NCBI RefSeq assembly: GCF_014645735.1
Contig: NZ_BMMH01000001.1
Location: forward strand, 620,001-684,000
Source of the DNA: Nocardia jinanensis
Lineage (GTDB): Bacteria > Actinomycetota > Actinomycetes > Mycobacteriales > Mycobacteriaceae
Direction of reading: 5' to 3'
DNA: 64,000 nt
How positions within the stretch are numbered: the stretch's first letter is position 1; each line of letters opens with the position of its first letter. The notes under the pieces are model-generated. The model was not told the DNA's origin, did not search any database, and saw nothing but the letters and a program-made list of their open reading frames with translations. Below are positions 1 through 6,824 of this stretch, one piece after another. The position numbers were made by a program, and so were the translations under genes.

Positions 1-501
1 CGACACCCAGCGGTCGATCACCGGTTGGTCCACCGCCTCGTGACCCTGCGGCCACGCCCGTAGCACCACGGTGTACTGCGCGAACTGCGGCAGATGGATC
101 ATTCCGAAGCTGTAACCGCCGGCATCGATCCCCTCGTAGAGCTTGGAGGGGGCGAGCAACCCCGGCAGCCGGGTGAAACCACCCGGCACCCGGGAGAACC
201 GGCCGCCGCGGTACACGTGCTCACCGCGGCTACGCGAACGCATCCAGTGGAACATCATCAATCCCGTCTCGTAGCCCGAACGGCCGCCGCGTCGCATGAC
301 CAGCGGCGCCATGATCACCACACCGACCCCGCCCACGACGGCGCCCCATTGGAAACCGCCGACCATGGCGGTGAACAGCGCGGTGATCACCACGACGAAC
401 CCGAGCACGGTCTCTTCCCACCGCAGCCCGAAAAGACCGGCGCTGCGCGGTTTCTGCCACAGTCCGTAGGAGCGGCGTTCGTAGAATTCGGTGCTGGTCA
501 T
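1..501 (-). CDS. SCO6880-family membrane protein, N-terminal part (partial)
   Basis: The first 167 residues of a larger protein are visible; the gene leaves the window at its left edge. The start begins MTSTEFYERRSYGLWQKPR and is followed by two hydrophobic segments at about residues 30-70, then a basic stretch (MRRGGRSGYE) and a soluble part. This pattern matches the SCO6880-type proteins of actinobacterial conjugation-like loci, whose N-terminus resembles VirB3/PrgI. The ATG overlaps the stop of the VirB6-like gene as ATGA, so translation is probably coupled. Its job is inferred to be part of the inner-membrane platform of the secretion-like complex encoded upstream. The rest of the protein and the expected VirB4-type ATPase lie outside the window. 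Confidence 0.6.
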   Translation of the reverse strand, partial: MTSTEFYERRSYGLWQKPRSAGLFGLRWEETVLGFVVVITALFTAMVGGFQWGAVVGGVGVVIMAPLVMRRGGRSGYETGLMMFHWMRSRSRGEHVYRGGRFSRVPGGFTRLPGLLAPSKLYEGIDAGGYSFGMIHLPQFAQYTVVLRAWPQGHEAVDQPVIDRWVS

Positions 502-2072
502 CGCGGGATGGTGCTCCTACCGAGGTCGGGGGAACGGTTGGTCCAGCGGTCGCCCGCGACGTCACCCATGGCCTGGTCCGCGCGGGTCATCCCGGTGGTC
601 GCGGAGCGGGCGGCGCCGATTCTGTTGGCCACGCGGGACGCACCGGACGGTACACCGCCGGTGGATCCGCTCGAGCGCGGTCCCTGCCCCCCCGCCGGGG
701 CACCGCCGCCACCGCCACCGCGCGGCGGCGGCATCGGACGCGGGGCGCCACCACCACGACCGCCGCCGAGGGGCGGAGGTCCCGCGGCACCGCCGACATA
801 ACCGGCGCGACCGGGCGCGGCCGCACCCTTCGCACCGACCGCCTTGGTACCCATAGCACCCAGACCGGCTGCCGCGATAAGGGTTCCACCCGTCGCGGTG
901 AGACCGGAGCCGCCGCTGCCGACAATGGCGACCGCGGGCGTGACCAGGCGCATCAGCGCCGGCAGGACGAACGCGACGCTGCACAGCAGCACGATCGCCA
1001 CCAGCATCCGCTGGGCTTCCTCGGCCTCGGGCAGCCCACCCGCCGGGGTCATCTCGTCCACGTGCCCGGCGGTGGTGAACGCGATCATGTACACGATCGC
1101 CGCCACCGGTTTCCACAGCATGAAGGCGATGATCCAGCCGACCAGCTTCTGATACGACTGCTTTCCGGTACTCATCCCGGAGGCCGCCGCCGCCAACGGC
1201 AGGACGCCGGCGGCGATCACCAGCAACCCCTGCCGGACGATGGCCAGCACGATCTGAGCCAGTGCGCCGAGCAGGCCGACGATCGCGATGATGAGCACCA
1301 GGCCGGGCGAGAAAGCTTGCAGCTTACTGGTTTTCACCATCAGCTCGGCCATGTTGCGGGCATTGCCGTCGGTGGAGTCCTGGATGATCCATTCGGCGAA
1401 GCGGTCCGAGGCCACTGTTCCGGCCACGATCACCGCGCCCAGCATCCAGGAGCTGAACACCACCCTGGTGAACATGCGGAACGATTCGGCCGCTTCCTGC
1501 ATAGCGCCACCGCGTCTGGACTCGGCCAATCTCAGACCGGTGATGATGATGGAGGCCATCAGCAGCAGTATCTGTATCTGATACGTGTAGTCGTTGATCT
1601 TGGTGAACAGCGAACCGGAGTCGCTGGCCACCTCGTTGGGCACCTTCATCCAGAACGTGAGTGCCAGGATGATGGCTTCGCCCAGACCGTTCATCAACGA
1701 ATCGACCACTTTGCCGAAGGTCGAATCCCACGCCTTGTCCTTGACCGCGGTGGCCGCCTCACCCGGATGCGTGGCGGCGTTGCCCGCCTTGCACACCGCC
1801 GAGGCGGCGTCACCGAGCGAGATCCCCGGGATACCGAGCTCGTCGAGCGCGTCGTGTATCTCGTTGCAGGTCTCGTCGAACCCATAGGACTGACCGTAGG
1901 CCACGACGGGCGTCGCCATCGATACGGTGAAGATCACCGCGAGGATGGTGATGAGCCGTCTGGCCAGTGACACCCGGTGCGATACCGCGGGGATTCGCTC
2001 CCCGCGCTCGGACGGGCTGTCTTCGCGCGCTACCTGAGCTTCCACATTTCGTCCCAACATCGGAATCACCAT
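498..2072 (-). CDS. VirB6/TrbL-like polytopic membrane protein
   Basis: A 524-residue protein with a hydrophobic leader (about residues 33-55, ending near ATPVVAYGQS), a soluble segment with two cysteines, and about six further membrane segments. This is the architecture of TrbL/VirB6 channel proteins of type IV secretion. After the last membrane segment comes a tail that is extremely rich in glycine and proline (about residues 415-470), probably disordered and cytoplasmic. The ATG at 2072 was chosen because it overlaps the stop of the preceding gene (ATGGTGA), whereas a longer reading would run far into that gene. Its 3' end overlaps the SCO6880-family gene by 4 bp. The VirB6-like call rests on topology and gene order. 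Confidence 0.6.
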   Translation of the reverse strand: MVIPMLGRNVEAQVAREDSPSERGERIPAVSHRVSLARRLITILAVIFTVSMATPVVAYGQSYGFDETCNEIHDALDELGIPGISLGDAASAVCKAGNAATHPGEAATAVKDKAWDSTFGKVVDSLMNGLGEAIILALTFWMKVPNEVASDSGSLFTKINDYTYQIQILLLMASIIITGLRLAESRRGGAMQEAAESFRMFTRVVFSSWMLGAVIVAGTVASDRFAEWIIQDSTDGNARNMAELMVKTSKLQAFSPGLVLIIAIVGLLGALAQIVLAIVRQGLLVIAAGVLPLAAAASGMSTGKQSYQKLVGWIIAFMLWKPVAAIVYMIAFTTAGHVDEMTPAGGLPEAEEAQRMLVAIVLLCSVAFVLPALMRLVTPAVAIVGSGGSGLTATGGTLIAAAGLGAMGTKAVGAKGAAAPGRAGYVGGAAGPPPLGGGRGGGAPRPMPPPRGGGGGGAPAGGQGPRSSGSTGGVPSGASRVANRIGAARSATTGMTRADQAMGDVAGDRWTNRSPDLGRSTIPR

Positions 2073-2872
2073 CGAGTCCACCCCTCGAGCGATTCGACAT
2101 ACTCGGTCTGTGTGTTCGGCGAGGTGGTCGGCTTGAGCCGCCAGTCCCCCGCGTCCCACACCATGATCAGCCGCAATGTCACCCACACCGGCTTCGCGTC
2201 GAGCGCCGGAGCACGCAGCGCCAACCGCACGATCGCCATATCGTCCGCGTAATCGTCGATCTTGAACGCATCGGACGCGACCAGATACCGGGTCACCGAT
2301 TCGGGCTGCTGTTCGGGCAGCCGATCCGCTTCCAGAGCCTGGTCGTAGGCCGCGATCTGCTGCGCCGAAACCCGCACCTGCCGAACGTAGAGAGCGCGGT
2401 CCGCCGGCCGGGCGTTGAGCCGGTAGGTGATCTGGGCCGCGGCCAGTGCGGCTCCCTGCGGGGTATGCGAATACCCCACCGCCAAGCCGTCCTCGATCCG
2501 CAGCGGTCCGTCGGAGCTCGAGAACGGCACCGATGCTCCGTACACCCGCTGCCAGCCGCGGGGTTCGGTGGTGCCCTTCGGAGCGGCGGTCAGCCAGTCC
2601 GGATCGGTCTGCTTACGCTGCGGGGACGGATCCTGCGGAAGGACCTGCCCCGCCGAGTTGTTGGGGATATCGATGCGCCGGTTGAACACATCCACCTCCG
2701 GATCGGCAAAACCCTCGCCCACCGCCACGGCCGGCGCCGGACCCGATTCGGGCTCCTCGTCGCGGCCCGTCCACATGACGACACCGACCACCACGATCAG
2801 CGCGAGGACCGCCGCGGACGCCACGACGCCGAAGGAGACGCGGTCACGCTGATAGGTCTCCTTCCCGCTCAC
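2066..2872 (-). CDS. VirB8-like bitopic protein of the secretion-like operon
   Basis: A 268-residue protein with a short cytoplasmic N-terminus, one membrane segment (about residues 15-34) and an extracytoplasmic domain. The C-terminal part reads like an NTF2-fold VirB8/TcpC domain and ends with the tract WDAGDWRLKPTTSP. The lipoprotein encoded just upstream carries a related ending (WFAQDWRLRLP), so the two are probably paralogous. The GTG start overlaps the lipoprotein stop (GTGA), and the stop overlaps the ATG of the VirB6-like gene, so the three genes are translationally coupled. VirB8-type proteins scaffold type IV secretion channels. Here the role is inferred from fold-like signature and neighbours only. 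Confidence 0.55.
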   Translation of the reverse strand: MSGKETYQRDRVSFGVVASAAVLALIVVVGVVMWTGRDEEPESGPAPAVAVGEGFADPEVDVFNRRIDIPNNSAGQVLPQDPSPQRKQTDPDWLTAAPKGTTEPRGWQRVYGASVPFSSSDGPLRIEDGLAVGYSHTPQGAALAAAQITYRLNARPADRALYVRQVRVSAQQIAAYDQALEADRLPEQQPESVTRYLVASDAFKIDDYADDMAIVRLALRAPALDAKPVWVTLRLIMVWDAGDWRLKPTTSPNTQTEYVESLEGWTRW

Positions 2873-3519
2873 TTCGGCGCCTCCAATTTCACAGTGTCAC
2901 TCGGTAATTCGGCTACAGGGTCGATCGGTCGCGTGGTCGATTGCGGATCCGGCAGCCGTAACCTCCAATCCTGCGCGAACCACTCCACGATCGTGTGGTT
3001 CACCGCCTTCGAACTGTCCGAGTACTCGGTGTACACATCCACCGTCGCGCGCTGATCGCTGTACCCGGTGATCCGGTACCCGAGCAGTCGCGGCGCGTAG
3101 ACCGGATCCGCGGGCCCGCTGATGGAGAGCTGCACCCGGTTCACCGCCCATTCGTCCTTCGCCGGGCCCGGAACCACCTCCCGGGCCGCGATACTCGACC
3201 ACTGTCCGTCGTCGGCGATCGACAGGCGCACGGCGTGCACCACCGCGGCCACTCCGGCGCCGATCGGAGAGTGCTCGAAACTCGTTGCGGCACCGTCTGT
3301 TTCCGCTGCCGGACCTTGATCGGTATGAGGTAACGATACGCCCTGGAACGGCAACCATCGGACATTCGTCGGCGGCGCGGACAGATCGGGCGGCGCCGCG
3401 GCGTCCCCGCCACCACAGCCCGCGGCGCCGGACAGCAGTGCCACGGACAGCAGTCGGGCAGCCCAGCGGGCAGACGGCCGGACGGCCCGGCGCGCAGCCG
3501 GAATCACGGTCGAATTCAT
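2869..3519 (-). CDS. Lipoprotein with VirB8-like C-terminal domain
   Basis: A 216-residue protein with a basic N-terminus, a hydrophobic core and a lipobox-like LSGAAGC. A glycine-rich stretch follows the cysteine, so it is predicted to be lipidated and tethered outside the membrane. The mature part resembles the VirB8-like product of the next gene, including the ending EWFAQDWRLRLP. The ATG at 3519 was chosen because an upstream in-frame start would overlap the small membrane protein gene, while this one places the signal peptide at the very N-terminus. It overlaps the next gene by 4 bp. In a type IV-like complex such a lipoprotein could replace VirB7 or act as a second VirB8; this is inference. 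Confidence 0.55.
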   Translation of the reverse strand: MNSTVIPAARRAVRPSARWAARLLSVALLSGAAGCGGGDAAAPPDLSAPPTNVRWLPFQGVSLPHTDQGPAAETDGAATSFEHSPIGAGVAAVVHAVRLSIADDGQWSSIAAREVVPGPAKDEWAVNRVQLSISGPADPVYAPRLLGYRITGYSDQRATVDVYTEYSDSSKAVNHTIVEWFAQDWRLRLPDPQSTTRPIDPVAELPSDTVKLEAPK

Positions 3520-3550
3520 GCGCAGGTCGTTCTCCTCGCCTCGCCCCGGC

Positions 3551-3820
3551 TCATCCGGGCAGGAACGCCAGGGCGATACCGGAGGCGCCACTGGCCACGA
3601 TCGCGCCGAGCAAGCTCATGAGCACTCCGTGTGAAGCGTCGTTCATCGCCAGATCGCCCTTGAAGGTCAGCCACAGCTTCCCGGCCGAGACGATCATCCA
3701 CGCCAGACAGCCCATGAGAACGAACCACAGCAACCAGTTCAGCAACTGCATCAACGGTTCCAACACCTCGGCCGGCATCTGCTTGTACGCCAGAACACCG
3801 GCCGCCCCGACCAGATCCAT
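3551..3820 (-). CDS. Small two-helix membrane protein, VirB2/TrbC-like (copy 2)
   Basis: An 89-residue protein with two hydrophobic helices (about residues 27-50 and 66-87) separated by a short polar loop containing LTFKGD. Size and topology match VirB2/TrbC pilin-like subunits of type IV secretion. The preceding gene encodes a protein of the same topology. The ATG at 3820 has a GAGG five bases upstream, which overlaps the stop of the preceding gene; a GTG one codon earlier is possible but too close to that site. I infer a structural role in the membrane complex. No processing site can be assigned with confidence. Confidence 0.5.
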   Translation of the reverse strand: MDLVGAAGVLAYKQMPAEVLEPLMQLLNWLLWFVLMGCLAWMIVSAGKLWLTFKGDLAMNDASHGVLMSLLGAIVASGASGIALAFLPG

Positions 3821-3827
3821 CACAACC

Positions 3828-4127
3828 TCACGTTCCGATGACAGCGTTCATGATGGTGCCGGCACTCGTCGCGACCACGCCGCCGATCATCGCCCCGGCC
3901 ACCATCTTCGGGGACTCCAGCCCGCCGCCGGTCCATTTCTCCCACGCGAACTTACCGCCCGCGTAGATGATGCCGCAGATCCCGGACAGCAGCACGAACC
4001 AGGTGAGATACCGGACCAGCTGCAGGATCTTCTCCGACCCGGGCGGGGCCTCGGGCGTCGGGTTACCCACCTGGGCCACAACAACGGTGTCGTAGACCTG
4101 GTGAACCGCGAGAAGTACGGTGCTCAT
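3828..4127 (-). CDS. Small two-helix membrane protein, VirB2/TrbC-like (copy 1)
   Basis: A 99-residue protein starting MSTVLLAVHQVYDTVVVAQ, with two hydrophobic helices at about residues 41-62 and 78-97. The linker is rich in glycine and tryptophan (EKWTGGGLESP). This is the VirB2/TrbC layout. The ATG at 4127 was preferred over an upstream in-frame ATG because AAAGG sits at the right distance before it. It is followed seven bases later by a second gene of the same type, so the operon carries a tandem pair of candidate pilin-like subunits. Sequence similarity between the pair is low, so the relationship rests on topology and position. Confidence 0.5.
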   Translation of the reverse strand: MSTVLLAVHQVYDTVVVAQVGNPTPEAPPGSEKILQLVRYLTWFVLLSGICGIIYAGGKFAWEKWTGGGLESPKMVAGAMIGGVVATSAGTIMNAVIGT

Positions 4128-4223
4128 CGGGTGCCTTTCTCGATAGTTGAGGTGCAACATTCGGTCCGCGCGAGCGCGGGGAGCACGACATGGTTTACGT
4201 GCTCGACGGCGGCGATCACGGCA

Positions 4224-4889
4224 TCACTCCTCTACGAATCTCGATCGGCCCCGAGATGGGGCGGCCTCCGATTCCTCCAGCGCGGCCCGGGCGGCCGCGA
4301 CGATCTCCGAACCGAGTTCCCTGATATCGAGCGGGACCTCGTCGAGTGGGTCGATCCGGCGGCGGCGCTGCGCTGAGGTCGCGACCCCCGGCGTCCACAC
4401 CGGTAGTTTCTCCGGTTCGACCAGCGTCCACTCCTCGTACCACGGCACCTGCCACACCTGCCCGGCCAGTGAGGCGACCACCTCGCGGTAACGCCGGATC
4501 TCCGGCGCCATCCGGCCGGGGCGAGCCGCCACCGTGATGAGGCCGAGAACCTGGCTGGGTCCGGCGAATCCGGAATGATGCTGGCGCAGCAGATCGTGCG
4601 CGTGGGTCAGTCCCGCGATGGTCTCCCGCGCCACCAGCACGACGAACGGCGATTCGCGGTCGAAGACACCGGGCCAGCGCCGGCCCGAATCCGCGGCAGG
4701 CGCCAGTACGTGGGCGAGCGAACTCGCGCCCGCGCCGCCGTGGACGCCCAGTAGCCACACCAGTGGCGCGCGGCCGGCACCGGGAACAGGACGGTCCCAG
4801 ACCGCGGCACGGCGCGATTCCGGCGGCGGTACCACTCCGGCAACGGCGTTATGGTCGGGTCGGCGAGGAAGATTCATAGCAACAGACAT
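4224..4889 (-). CDS. P-loop-like protein resembling DUF6668
   Basis: A 221-residue soluble protein beginning MSVAMNLPRRPDHNAVAGVV. Its central motif GVHGGAGASSL looks like a deviant Walker A loop of the ParA/MinD class, but the lysine that would complete it is absent. The rest is consistent with a Rossmann-type fold (for example FVVLVARETIAGL and VLGLITVAARPG). Proteins of this kind, grouped as DUF6668, accompany SCO6880-type genes in actinobacteria as far as I recall. The start was chosen at the first ATG after the preceding ParA-like gene; longer readings would overlap that gene. It probably partners the ATPase encoded just upstream. The precise function is unknown. Confidence 0.5.
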   Translation of the reverse strand: MSVAMNLPRRPDHNAVAGVVPPPESRRAAVWDRPVPGAGRAPLVWLLGVHGGAGASSLAHVLAPAADSGRRWPGVFDRESPFVVLVARETIAGLTHAHDLLRQHHSGFAGPSQVLGLITVAARPGRMAPEIRRYREVVASLAGQVWQVPWYEEWTLVEPEKLPVWTPGVATSAQRRRRIDPLDEVPLDIRELGSEIVAAARAALEESEAAPSRGRSRFVEE

Positions 4890-4953
4890 TTTGCCTCCCC
4901 CCGAGATGCGGCAGGTAATCCGCGGAGCCCGCAGCCTTGGCGGAGGGATCGCA

Positions 4954-5820
4954 TCATGACGCCATCCCGGCGAGTAGGCGCTCGTAGGTCTGCCGGGTCT
5001 CGTCGGCGAGCGCGATATGGCGGACCAGTTCGCCGCGGGCCAGATGGGGGTCGTAGGGCACCTCGACAATATCGCGGACCCACCCGGACAGATGTTCCCG
5101 CAAATGCTCGGCTACCCGCGAATCGGCGCCGCGTTGCTGATGGGAGACCACGATGGTGGTGTCACCGACGATCCCGCCGCCCATCGGCTCCGACGAGTCG
5201 CCGTATTCGTCATCGAGCCATTCGAGGGTCACCCGCAAGCGGTTGGCCGCGTCCACGCGCGCCGGGATGGTCAGGACCAGCGCGACATCCGCGTCGTCGA
5301 GCAGCGGCCGCAACTGCCGGCTCGCGATCGGATTCCCGCCGTCGTAGACGCCGGTGTACCCGGCCTGGTCCACCGCCCGGGCCACGGTGAGATAGCTCGC
5401 GCGGCGGCGCAGCGGTGCAGCGTCGCGCCACAGCAGGCCGATACCGGAGGTCGCCCGCGACATACATTCCTTCAGGGGGGCCGGTTCGTCGTCGCCCCGG
5501 CCGTACAGCCACTGCTGCATGCTGATCGGATGCAGATGCTCGTCGGCGCCGCGCAGCGCGAGATCGCCCCCCGCGGGAGTGGCGTCCACCGCCACCGTTG
5601 CCGCGCCGGACAGACCGAGTTCACCTGCCAGGCCTAGCGCGGTGGTCGTGGTTCCGGCTCCCCCGCAACCACCTACCACCAGGATCGGCCGGGGTGCGCC
5701 CGCCGCACGGGTCCGGGCACCGCCCGGCAACCGCACCACTCGCGCCTTCCGGTCTCCGTCGGTCTCGTCCGCCGCCGAACCCGGTGCGGTATCGAGCCAG
5801 CGGCTCCAATCCTCTCCCAT
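4954..5820 (-). CDS. ParA/MinD-like ATPase of the secretion-like operon
   Basis: A 288-residue protein with a P-loop of the deviant Walker type, GGCGGAGTTTTALGLAGEL (about residues 47-65). It is followed by a switch-like VAVDATPAGGDLA segment and a later strand DVALVLTIPARVD. This is the layout of ParA/MinD ATPases, although the lysine normally found in GKT is replaced by a threonine-rich stretch. The ATG at 5820 has GGAGAG eight bases upstream and lies 14 bp after the previous gene. ParA-like ATPases often position membrane complexes, and tight-adherence loci use one (CpaE) for pilus placement. Positioning of this complex is therefore plausible but inferred. ATP hydrolysis is uncertain given the altered loop. 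Confidence 0.55.
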   Translation of the reverse strand: MGEDWSRWLDTAPGSAADETDGDRKARVVRLPGGARTRAAGAPRPILVVGGCGGAGTTTTALGLAGELGLSGAATVAVDATPAGGDLALRGADEHLHPISMQQWLYGRGDDEPAPLKECMSRATSGIGLLWRDAAPLRRRASYLTVARAVDQAGYTGVYDGGNPIASRQLRPLLDDADVALVLTIPARVDAANRLRVTLEWLDDEYGDSSEPMGGGIVGDTTIVVSHQQRGADSRVAEHLREHLSGWVRDIVEVPYDPHLARGELVRHIALADETRQTYERLLAGMAS

Positions 5821-5834
5821 CGGTGCACTCTCCT

Positions 5835-6767
5835 CTATCCGGCCGAAATACCCGTGATGAGGGTGCGGCCGTCGATCACCGCGGTGGTGACCGTTTGCCT
5901 GCTGTAGGTAGCGGGTTCGCCACCGGGCCGGAACTCGGTGACCTCGACCGTGTACCGGCCGTCGGCCACGGTCACGATCTGTACGCAGTGCTCGGTTCCG
6001 GGCGCGACGCTGTCGATACCCGCCTGGATGACCTCGGGGGCGGACACCGGGGCATCGGGCGCGACCGCAGCGCGCGCCTCGGCGCCGGAACGCTGCACGT
6101 AGTACGCGTATTGGAAACGCAGGATGGCCTCGGGTCCGGAATTCGTCGTACCGGGGCCCGCGCCGCGTACCACCTGAGCGGTCCGTTCTTCCGGACACGC
6201 CGCGGCGGTGGGATCGGCTCCTGTGCTGCCGGCGGTGAAACGCAGCCCCGAGCCCTCGCCGGGAGCCACACCGGGGGCAGCGGCACCGGGCGTACCGGGC
6301 GCCAGCAGGTACAGAACCACGGCCGTGGCGATACCGAGCAGTACGACGGCGGCGAGGAGTACACCGGCGGTGCGCCGCCGGTGGGCACCGTGATCGGCTC
6401 CGGCATCGCGCAGCCGGGACGGAGCACGGCCTATCCGGGCCGGTTCGGCGAGTTCTCCGTCGGTATCCACCCAGGGGAACCGCACCAGATCCGCATCACG
6501 GTCGTCGTCGGGAGCATCCACCCAGTCCGACCAGCCGCCGGTGAACTCGGTACGCCGACCGGACAGTTCGGCGGGCGCGGGATCGGGTCGCGCGGATGCG
6601 CTTCCGGCCTCGGCGATGTAGTCGGGGTACCTGGCAGGGCCGTCGTCGGCTCCCGGCACGTCCTCGTCGGCGGATTCGGGCGTGGGTATCGACGCGCCTG
6701 TATCGCGCGCCCCTTCCGGCTCCAGCGGACCGTACCATCGATCGAGCTTTTTGTAGGACTTCAACAT
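5835..6767 (-). CDS. Single-pass membrane protein with conserved extracytoplasmic domain
   Basis: A 310-residue protein with an acidic, low-complexity cytoplasmic N-terminal half of about 130 residues. One membrane helix follows (about 136-154, AGVLLAAVVLLGIATAVVLY), then a Pro/Ala/Gly linker and a C-terminal domain with two cysteines (AACPEE and EHCVQ) that may form a disulfide. The last 40 residues (VTTAVIDGRTLITGISAG) look like the strands of a small beta-rich domain conserved in operons of this type. It stands between the cutinase and the ParA-like gene, with gaps of 57 and 14 bp. I do not recognise a function. A bridging role between cytoplasmic ATPase and cell envelope would suit the topology. 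Confidence 0.45.
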   Translation of the reverse strand: MLKSYKKLDRWYGPLEPEGARDTGASIPTPESADEDVPGADDGPARYPDYIAEAGSASARPDPAPAELSGRRTEFTGGWSDWVDAPDDDRDADLVRFPWVDTDGELAEPARIGRAPSRLRDAGADHGAHRRRTAGVLLAAVVLLGIATAVVLYLLAPGTPGAAAPGVAPGEGSGLRFTAGSTGADPTAAACPEERTAQVVRGAGPGTTNSGPEAILRFQYAYYVQRSGAEARAAVAPDAPVSAPEVIQAGIDSVAPGTEHCVQIVTVADGRYTVEVTEFRPGGEPATYSRQTVTTAVIDGRTLITGISAG

Positions 6768-6824
6768 TCCCCCATTCCCCTGGCGCCGGGCGCGTGATCT
6801 GGCATCATCGATCCCTCTCGGCGA

